5,986 nucleotides of DNA from an uncultured Ruminococcus sp. (GTDB taxonomy: Bacteria; Bacillota; Clostridia; Oscillospirales; Acutalibacteraceae), in contig CACYBZ010000186.1 of the NCBI GenBank assembly GCA_902772795.1, positions 1 through 5,986 of the forward strand, given 5' to 3'. Both the position numbers and the translations under genes were made by a program. Each line of letters opens with the position of its first letter. Within the stretch, counting starts at the first letter, position 1. Shown piece by piece: positions 1 through 5,986 of this stretch. The notes beneath the pieces were generated by a model that worked only from the letters and a program-made list of their open reading frames with translations, was not told where the DNA came from and ran no database searches.

Positions 1-2
1 CG

Positions 3-3000
3 TCATTTGAACATGACAACTGCGGTATAGGAGCAGTTGTGAATATTAAAGGACTTCCCTCTCACAAGACGGTTGCCGATGCACTGACCATAGTGGAAAC
101 ACTCGAACATCGTGCAGGCAAGGACGCAGAAGGGAAAACAGGTGATGGTGTCGGCATTCTTGTTCAGATACCCCACAAGTTTTTCACCAAGACCGCCAAA
201 GCCTCAGGCATAGAACTCGGCGGTAAACGGGATTACGGTGTGGGAATGTTTTTCTTTCCGCAGAACGAACTCCACCGCAATCAGGCAAAGAAAATGTTTG
301 AAATCATTGCGGAAAAAGAAGGTCTGGAAATACTGGGCTGGCGAAACGTTCCCAGTAACACGACCGTCATCGGACAAAGAGCTTTGGACTGTATGCCTGA
401 CATACAGCAGTGTTTCATCAAAAGACCTGACAACGTAAAACGGGGTATTGATTTTGACCGCCGTCTGTACGTTGCCAGACGTGAGTTTGAACAAAGTAAC
501 GAAGATACCTATGTGGTATCGTTGTCAAGTCGGACGATAGTCTACAAAGGTATGTTTCTTGTCGGCGACTTGCGACAGTTTTTTCTTGACTTGCAGGACG
601 TGGATTTTGAATCAGCCATTGCGATGGTACATTCCCGTTTTTCCACGAACACCAATCCGAGCTGGCAGAGAGCTCACCCTAACCGTATGATTGTCCATAA
701 CGGAGAAATCAACACCATCAAGGGCAATGCCGATAAAATGCTTGCCAGAGAAGAAACCATGCGTAGCGAACATCTCAAAGGCGATCTGGAAAAAGTTCTG
801 CCTGTCGTCAATACCGAAGGTTCAGACTCCGCCATGCTGGATAACACTCTGGAATTTCTTGTCATGAGCGGAATGGATTTACCGCTGGCTGTCATGATAA
901 CCATTCCCGAACCGTGGGACAGAAACCATACAATGAGTTCAGAAAAAAAGGATTTCTACCAGTATTATGCTACAATGATGGAACCGTGGGACGGCCCCGC
1001 ATCAATCCTGTTTTCTGACGGTGACATCATGGGAGCGGTACTGGACAGAAACGGATTAAGACCTTCACGTTACTATATCACGTCTGACGGATATCTGATT
1101 CTGTCATCGGAAGTGGGAGCACTGCCGATATCTGCCGACAAAATCGTCACAAAGGAAAGACTGCGTCCGGGTAAAATGCTTCTGGTGGACACCGTCAAGG
1201 GAAAGGTCATTGACGACAATGAACTGAAAGAGTATTATGCCACCCGTCAGCCTTACGGAGAATGGCTGGACAGTAATCTTGTCCGACTCAAAAATCTGAA
1301 AATTCCCAATGTCAGGGTAGAAGAACATCACGGCAACGAACGCAAAAGACTGCAAAAGGCTTTCGGCTACACCTATGAGGAAATCATGAAAGAAATACTG
1401 CCTATGGCACAGAACGGCAGTGAACCAATTACCTCTATGGGCGTGGATACACCTGTGGCGGTACTTTCCCGTCAGCCACAACCGCTGTTTAATTATTTCA
1501 AACAGCTTTTTGCACAGGTAACCAATCCGCCCATAGACGCTATCCGTGAAGAAATCGTTACGTCTACGACCGTCTATATCGGTGAGGACGGCAATATTCT
1601 GGAAGAACGTCCCGAAAACTGTAAGGTTATCAAAGTACATAATCCTATTCTGACTTCAACGGATATCCTGAAAATCAAGAATATGAAAGTCAGCGGATTC
1701 AAAGTCGCCGTTATTCCGATACTGTATTACAAGAATACCCGTCTTTCCAAAGCCATAAGCCGTCTGTATCTGGAAGCCGACAAAGCCTATAACGACGGAG
1801 CAAATATTCTTATTCTTTCGGACAGAGGCGTTGACGAAAATCATCTGGCAATTCCCTCACTGCTTGCCGTATCGGCTTTGCACCGTCATCTTGTCGTGAC
1901 AAAACGCAGAACGTCGCTTGCCGTCATTCTGGAAAGCGGAGAACCCCGAACCGTACATCATTTTGCTACTCTGCTTGGCTACGGAGCAAGTGCGGTAAAT
2001 CCCTATCTGGCACAGGAAACCATTCACGAACTTATACACGAGGATTTGCTTGACAAGGACTATTATGCAGGTGTTGACGACTACAACAATGCCATACTGC
2101 ATGGTATTGTCAAAATCGCCTCAAAGATGGGCATTTCCACCATACAATCCTATCAGGGTTCACAGATATTTGAAGCTGTGGGTCTGGGAAAGGAAATCAT
2201 TGACGAATATTTCACGGGAACTGTCAGCCGTATCGGAGGCATTACTCTCAAGGATATTGAAGAAACTGTTGACAGACTTCACACCATGGCATTTGACCCG
2301 TTGAAACTGGAAACAACTCCCGAACTGTTCTCCTGCGGTTCACATAAATACCGTAGCGGTAAGGAAGAACATCTCTACAATCCACAGACAATTCACACCT
2401 TACAGACCGCTACCCGTACAGGAGATTACGAACTGTTCAAGTCATACACAAAGATGATTACCGAAGAAACAGGAGCGATGAACATTCGTGGACTGCTGGA
2501 CTTCAACTATGCGGAAAATCCCGTTCCGCTTGACGAAGTGGAAAGTGCAGAGTCCATTGTCCGCCGTTTCAAGACAGGAGCAATGTCATACGGTTCGATA
2601 TCGCAGGAAGCCCACGAAACACTGGCACTGGCTATGAACCGACTTCACGGAAAATCAAATTCGGGCGAGGGCGGAGAAAGTGACGAACGTCTTCAGACAA
2701 AAGGAAGTGCGGAAAACCGCTGTTCAGCGATAAAGCAGGTTGCATCGGGACGTTTCGGGGTAACGTCAGAATATCTGAACAGTGCCGATGAAATACAGAT
2801 AAAGATGGCACAGGGGGCAAAACCAGGCGAGGGCGGTCATTTACCCGGGAAAAAGGTTTATCCCTGGATTGCCAAGACACGTCATTCTACCCCAGGGGTA
2901 TCGCTGATTTCCCCTCCTCCCCACCACGATATTTATTCGATAGAAGATTTAGCACAGCTTATCTACGACTTGAAAAATGCGAATAAGAAAGCCCGTATTT

Positions 3001-4496
3001 CGGTAAAACTTGTTTCCGAATGTGGTGTGGGAACTGTTTCGGCAGGTGTTGCCAAAGCCGGTGCAGATGTTATCCTGATATCGGGTTATGACGGCGGTAC
3101 AGGTGCGGCTCCTGTAAGTTCCATACATCATGCAGGTCTGCCGTGGGAACTCGGTCTGGCTGAGGCTCATCAGACACTGATAATGAACGGTCTGAGAAAC
3201 AAGGTCGTCATTGAAACGGACGGCAAACTGATGACAGGCAGAGATGTCGCCATAGCCGCTATTCTGGGTGCGGAAGAATTCGGTTTTGCCACAGCACCGC
3301 TGGTCACACTGGGCTGTGCCATGATGAGAGTATGTAATCTGGATACCTGTCCTTTCGGTGTGGCAACGCAGAATCCCGAATTACGCAAACGGTTTGCGGG
3401 TAAACCTGAATATGTTGTCAATTTCATGCTGTTCATCGCTGAGGAGTTCAGGGAATATATGGCAAAACTGGGTGTCAGAAGTGTTGATGAACTTGTCGGA
3501 CGGTTCGACTTACTGCGTGAAAAGGAAAATCTTTCTGCCAGAGAACAGAAAGTTGACCTGTCGGCAATACTCAACTGCGACCTTTATGAGAAAACAGACT
3601 ATCACAACAAAGGACATTATGATTTTCAGCTTTCGCAGACGCTTGACGAAAAGGAATTTGCCGAAAAATTCCGTCATGCGTTTGAAACAGGAGAAGCTCA
3701 GACCATTCATATCCATGTCAGCAATACAGACCGTTCACTCGGAACGGCATTCGGTTCGGAAATTACAAAGAAGTTCGGCAATACACTCAACGAAGATACA
3801 TTCAAAGTCGTATGTCACGGAGCAGGCGGACAGAGTTTCGGGGCATTCATTCCCAGAGGTTTCACGCTGGAACTTATCGGCGACAGTAACGACTATTTCG
3901 GCAAAGGACTTTCAGGCGGTAAGCTGATTGTCTATCCCCCGAAAGAAAGCCGTTTCAAGGCAGAAGAAAATATTATTGTCGGCAATGTTGCCCTTTACGG
4001 TGCAACCAGCGGAAAAGTATTCATCAACGGTATCGCAGGAGAACGTTTCTGTGTCAGAAATTCGGGAGCAGAAGCCGTAGTCGAAGGGGTTGGCGACCAC
4101 GGGTGCGAATACATGACAGGCGGTTATGTAGCGGTACTGGGTAAGACAGGTAAGAATTTCGGTGCGGGAATGTCAGGCGGTATCGCCTATGTTCTTGATG
4201 AGGACAGAACTCTGTACAAAAAACTCAACAAGGAACTGATTATCGTTTCGGAAGTTACAGAAAAAGCCGATATGGAAAAACTCAAAGCGATGATAACACA
4301 GCACATTCAGGCAACGGATTCCGAAAAGGCGAAGCGTATACTGGCGGATTTTGAACACTATCTGCCGAAATTCAAGAAGATTATCCCTCGTGACTACAAG
4401 ACCATCATGGAAGAAATTGCCGTATTTGAGGGCAAGGGATTAAATCTGGACGAGGCAAAAATCGAAGCCTTTTACCGTCTTACGGGCAAGCAATAA
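3..4496 (+). CDS. gltB: Glutamate synthase (NADPH) large/alpha subunit, 5' end cut by window
   Basis: This is the large subunit of glutamate synthase, which makes two glutamates from glutamine and 2-oxoglutarate using electrons supplied by GltD. The frame is open from base 3 and reads SFEHDN before Cys at 21-23. That Cys matches the N-terminal nucleophile exposed by propeptide cleavage in this family, so the true start lies upstream of the window and the GTG at 39 is not the start. Counting that Cys as residue 1, the mature chain has 1491 residues, normal for the family. Domains in order: class II glutamine amidotransferase (about 1-430; EHR ending at Arg31, HSRFSTNT, HNGE with Asn227); central domain (about 440-750; LFNYFKQLFAQVTNPP); FMN-binding synthase domain (about 790-1180; GAMSYGS from 853, KPGEGGHLPG, SGYDGGTGAAP); GXGXG beta-helix domain (about 1225-1430; GQSFGAF, NDYFGKGLSGG). 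The 3Fe-4S ligands are Cys1099, Cys1105 and Cys1110 (C-x5-C-x4-C). No frameshift or internal stop is present. It lies 12 bases upstream of gltD, presumably in one transcript. Confidence 0.98.
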   Translation, partial: SFEHDNCGIGAVVNIKGLPSHKTVADALTIVETLEHRAGKDAEGKTGDGVGILVQIPHKFFTKTAKASGIELGGKRDYGVGMFFFPQNELHRNQAKKMFEIIAEKEGLEILGWRNVPSNTTVIGQRALDCMPDIQQCFIKRPDNVKRGIDFDRRLYVARREFEQSNEDTYVVSLSSRTIVYKGMFLVGDLRQFFLDLQDVDFESAIAMVHSRFSTNTNPSWQRAHPNRMIVHNGEINTIKGNADKMLAREETMRSEHLKGDLEKVLPVVNTEGSDSAMLDNTLEFLVMSGMDLPLAVMITIPEPWDRNHTMSSEKKDFYQYYATMMEPWDGPASILFSDGDIMGAVLDRNGLRPSRYYITSDGYLILSSEVGALPISADKIVTKERLRPGKMLLVDTVKGKVIDDNELKEYYATRQPYGEWLDSNLVRLKNLKIPNVRVEEHHGNERKRLQKAFGYTYEEIMKEILPMAQNGSEPITSMGVDTPVAVLSRQPQPLFNYFKQLFAQVTNPPIDAIREEIVTSTTVYIGEDGNILEERPENCKVIKVHNPILTSTDILKIKNMKVSGFKVAVIPILYYKNTRLSKAISRLYLEADKAYNDGANILILSDRGVDENHLAIPSLLAVSALHRHLVVTKRRTSLAVILESGEPRTVHHFATLLGYGASAVNPYLAQETIHELIHEDLLDKDYYAGVDDYNNAILHGIVKIASKMGISTIQSYQGSQIFEAVGLGKEIIDEYFTGTVSRIGGITLKDIEETVDRLHTMAFDPLKLETTPELFSCGSHKYRSGKEEHLYNPQTIHTLQTATRTGDYELFKSYTKMITEETGAMNIRGLLDFNYAENPVPLDEVESAESIVRRFKTGAMSYGSISQEAHETLALAMNRLHGKSNSGEGGESDERLQTKGSAENRCSAIKQVASGRFGVTSEYLNSADEIQIKMAQGAKPGEGGHLPGKKVYPWIAKTRHSTPGVSLISPPPHHDIYSIEDLAQLIYDLKNANKKARISVKLVSECGVGTVSAGVAKAGADVILISGYDGGTGAAPVSSIHHAGLPWELGLAEAHQTLIMNGLRNKVVIETDGKLMTGRDVAIAAILGAEEFGFATAPLVTLGCAMMRVCNLDTCPFGVATQNPELRKRFAGKPEYVVNFMLFIAEEFREYMAKLGVRSVDELVGRFDLLREKENLSAREQKVDLSAILNCDLYEKTDYHNKGHYDFQLSQTLDEKEFAEKFRHAFETGEAQTIHIHVSNTDRSLGTAFGSEITKKFGNTLNEDTFKVVCHGAGGQSFGAFIPRGFTLELIGDSNDYFGKGLSGGKLIVYPPKESRFKAEENIIVGNVALYGATSGKVFINGIAGERFCVRNSGAEAVVEGVGDHGCEYMTGGYVAVLGKTGKNFGAGMSGGIAYVLDEDRTLYKKLNKELIIVSEVTEKADMEKLKAMITQHIQATDSEKAKRILADFEHYLPKFKKIIPRDYKTIMEEIAVFEGKGLNLDEAKIEAFYRLTGKQ

Positions 4497-4503
4497 GGAG
4501 GGG
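4497..4503 (+). promoter_or_regulatory. Ribosome binding site of gltD, abutting the gltB stop codon
   Basis: GGAGGGG begins at the base directly after the gltB stop codon TAA (4494-4496). With the two last bases of that stop it reads AAGGAGG, a near-perfect Shine-Dalgarno match. The GGAGG core (4497-4501) ends seven bases before the ATG at 4509, which is optimal spacing and fixes the gltD start. Ribosomes terminating on gltB would sit over this site, so translational coupling, and hence balanced subunit synthesis, is plausible. Coupling is an inference from the arrangement. There is no room for a separate promoter or terminator in the 12-base gap. Confidence 0.9.
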
Positions 4504-4508
4504 CAACC

Positions 4509-5986
4509 ATGGGAAAACCGACAGGATTTCTGGAATTTGACAGAGAAGAAGCAAAAGCATTTTCCGTAAAGGAACGTATCCGCAATTACCGTGAATTTCA
4601 TCAGCCGTTGAGCGATACCGAACAGAAACATCAGGCATCAAGATGTATGGAATGTGGCGTACCGTTTTGTCAGTCAGGCATGATGATAGGCGGAATGATA
4701 TCGGGTTGTCCGCTGAATAATCTCATTCCCGAATGGAATGACTTACTGTACAGAGGAGCATGGAAACTTGCCTATGAACGGTTGCGTATCACCAACAATT
4801 TTCCTGAATTTACCAGCCGTGTCTGCCCTGCTTTATGCGAAAAAGCCTGTACCTGCGGAGCAAACGGCGAAGCTGTCACCGTGCGGAACAATGAATATGC
4901 GATTGTCGAAAAAGCTTATGCCGAGGGATTTGCCAGAGCTTGTCCCCCACAGGTCCGTACAGGCAAGACCGTAGCCGTTATCGGTTCGGGGCCTGCGGGA
5001 CTTGCCGTAGCCGACCAGCTTAACCGCAGAGGACACAGCGTGACGGTCTTTGAACGTTCTGACCGTGTGGGCGGTCTGATGATGTACGGTATCCCCAACA
5101 TGAAACTGGAAAAACAGATTATTCAACGCAGGGTAGGTATTATGAAAGAAGAAGGTATCGTATTCAGAACAAACGTCAATGTCGGAAAAGATATCGGTGC
5201 ACAAGAAATACTGCATAGTTTCGACAGGGTTGTTCTGGCTTGCGGTGCGTCAAACCCCCGTGACATCAACGTCACGGGGAGGGAGGCAAAAGGCATTTAT
5301 TTTGCGGTGGATTTCCTGAAATCGACTACAAAAGCTCTGCTGGACAACAATTTACAGGACGGCAGTTATATTTCCGCCAAAGGAAAGCATGTCATGGTCA
5401 TCGGTGGCGGTGATACGGGTAACGACTGTGTGGGAACATGTGTCCGTCACGGAGCAGAATCCGTCATACAGCTGGAAATGATGCCGAAATTGCCCGATGT
5501 CCGTTCGGAAAACAATCCATGGCCACAGTGGCCGAGGGTCTGCAAGACGGACTATGGTCAGGAAGAAGCTATTGCGGTATACGGCAGTGACCCGAGAATC
5601 TATCAGACAACGGTAAAGGAATTTCTTAAAGACGAACAGGGAAATCTGACAGGTGCGGTATTGGTTGACCTCTCTCACGAAAGGGACGAAAACAGCGGAC
5701 GACTTGTTATGAAACCTGTTGACGGCAGTGAACATACCGTTGATGTGGAACTGGTTCTGATTGCGGCGGGCTTTCTGGGCAGTGAAAACTATGTTACCGA
5801 GGCTTTCGGTGTCACAACCGACAACCGCAGCAACATTGCCACAGAAAAAGGCAGACACGTTACCAATATTCCGCAGATTTTTACCGCAGGTGATGTTCAT
5901 TCGGGACAGTCGCTGGTTGTCAGGGCAATCCGTGACGGTCGGGACTGTGCCAGAGAAGTCGATGAAAGTCTGATGGGCTATACCAA
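4509..5986 (+). CDS. gltD: Glutamate synthase (NADPH) small/beta subunit, 3' end cut by window
   Basis: This is the small subunit of glutamate synthase, an FAD/iron-sulfur NADPH oxidoreductase that feeds electrons to GltB. The ATG at 4509 is set by the strong Shine-Dalgarno just before it, and the frame stays open to the window end, giving 492 complete codons. The last residues, DESLMGYT, match the usual C-terminal end of the family, so probably only a few codons are missing. The N-terminal double 4Fe-4S domain shows Cys46, Cys49, Cys54 and Cys67 (RCMECGVPFC ... GCPLNN) and then Cys106, Cys110, Cys114 and Cys116 (CPALCEKACTC). The first Rossmann motif, for FAD, is GSGPAG at 159-164. The second, for NADPH, is GGGDTG at 299-304. 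NPWPQWPR and the late FAD motif AGD (460-462) followed by GQSLVV are present. Related oxidoreductases such as the NfnB/SudA group and the PreT subunit of dihydropyrimidine dehydrogenase share this fold, but adjacency to gltB settles the assignment. The 14-residue stretch between Cys54 and the next CP motif, rich in Gly and Met, is longer than in the proteobacterial form as I recall it. Confidence 0.97.
   Translation, partial: MGKPTGFLEFDREEAKAFSVKERIRNYREFHQPLSDTEQKHQASRCMECGVPFCQSGMMIGGMISGCPLNNLIPEWNDLLYRGAWKLAYERLRITNNFPEFTSRVCPALCEKACTCGANGEAVTVRNNEYAIVEKAYAEGFARACPPQVRTGKTVAVIGSGPAGLAVADQLNRRGHSVTVFERSDRVGGLMMYGIPNMKLEKQIIQRRVGIMKEEGIVFRTNVNVGKDIGAQEILHSFDRVVLACGASNPRDINVTGREAKGIYFAVDFLKSTTKALLDNNLQDGSYISAKGKHVMVIGGGDTGNDCVGTCVRHGAESVIQLEMMPKLPDVRSENNPWPQWPRVCKTDYGQEEAIAVYGSDPRIYQTTVKEFLKDEQGNLTGAVLVDLSHERDENSGRLVMKPVDGSEHTVDVELVLIAAGFLGSENYVTEAFGVTTDNRSNIATEKGRHVTNIPQIFTAGDVHSGQSLVVRAIRDGRDCAREVDESLMGYT
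5256..5279 (+). repeat. Perfect 9-bp inverted repeat inside gltD
   Basis: CCCCGTGAC (5256-5264) and GTCACGGGG (5271-5279) are exact reverse complements separated by the six bases ATCAAC, so the mRNA could fold a GC-rich hairpin. It lies within coding sequence for the segment around PRDINVTGRE of GltD, about midway through the gene. No T-run follows it on either strand, so it does not look like an intrinsic terminator. The repeat is directly visible; a function is not supported and it may be chance from codon choice. Confidence 0.5.

Noticed and set aside
1104..1640. Minus-strand open frame of 178 codons opposite gltB
   Set aside because: It is codon-aligned antisense to a strongly conserved gltB segment, so it stays open merely because gltB lacks TTA, CTA and TCA codons there. 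The translation shows no recognisable domain.
3170..3574. Minus-strand open frame of 134 codons across the 3Fe-4S region of gltB
   Set aside because: The sense strand encodes the clearly conserved cluster motif. The antisense peptide is low-complexity, Ser-rich and unlike any known protein.
3358..3927. Plus-strand open frame of 189 codons in another frame within gltB
   Set aside because: It overlaps conserved gltB sequence wholly, has a composition typical of an out-of-frame translation (rich in Arg, Ser and Cys), and no motif is recognisable.
4497..4508. Possible promoter or terminator between gltB and gltD
   Set aside because: The gap is only 12 bases and is taken up by the ribosome binding site. 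There is no stem-loop with a T-run and no -10/-35 pair.
5521..5533. Short palindrome GGCCACAGTGGCC in gltD
   Set aside because: The arms are only six bases around a single central base, too tight for a full hairpin, and they encode the conserved WPQWP segment. Probably chance.
5352..5900. Minus-strand open frame of 182 codons opposite gltD
   Set aside because: It is codon-aligned antisense to the NADPH and FAD domains of gltD and ends at a sense TTA leucine codon. It reflects codon bias, with no domain and no credible ribosome binding context.

Overview
This window holds the two genes of a bacterial NADPH-dependent glutamate synthase (GOGAT), gltB and gltD, both on the + strand. Together they fill essentially the whole 5986 bases. 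gltB (large, alpha subunit) is cut at its 5' end by the window edge, just upstream of the catalytic N-terminal cysteine of the mature enzyme. gltD (small, beta subunit) is cut at its 3' end, probably only a few codons before its stop. No RNA gene, mobile element, CRISPR array or extra accessory gene is visible. The only non-coding stretch is the 12-base gap between the genes, and it carries a strong ribosome binding site.

Layout: 3-4496 is gltB, with the glutamine amidotransferase domain first, then the central domain, the FMN/3Fe-4S synthase domain and the C-terminal GXGXG beta-helix domain. 4497-4508 is the intergenic gap. 4509-5986 is gltD, with an N-terminal double 4Fe-4S domain followed by an FAD domain that has an inserted NADPH-binding Rossmann domain.

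The two proteins form one enzyme. GltD takes electrons from NADPH onto FAD and passes them through its 4Fe-4S clusters to the 3Fe-4S cluster and FMN of GltB. GltB hydrolyses glutamine at Cys1, channels the ammonia internally to the FMN site, adds it to 2-oxoglutarate and reduces the product to glutamate. With glutamine synthetase this is the high-affinity ammonia assimilation route. Neither chain shows a signal peptide or membrane segment, so the complex should be cytoplasmic.

Organism: the GC content looks to be in the mid-40s percent. The Shine-Dalgarno sequence is strong (TAAGGAGG). From memory, several protein signatures resemble anaerobic Clostridia of the Lachnospiraceae/Ruminococcaceae kind: EHRAGKDAEGKTGDG in GltB, and in GltD the glycine/methionine-rich insertion between the first cysteine cluster and GCPLNN. 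This placement is an inference, not a search result. I found no sign of a previously undescribed system; the window reads as a conserved core-metabolism operon.
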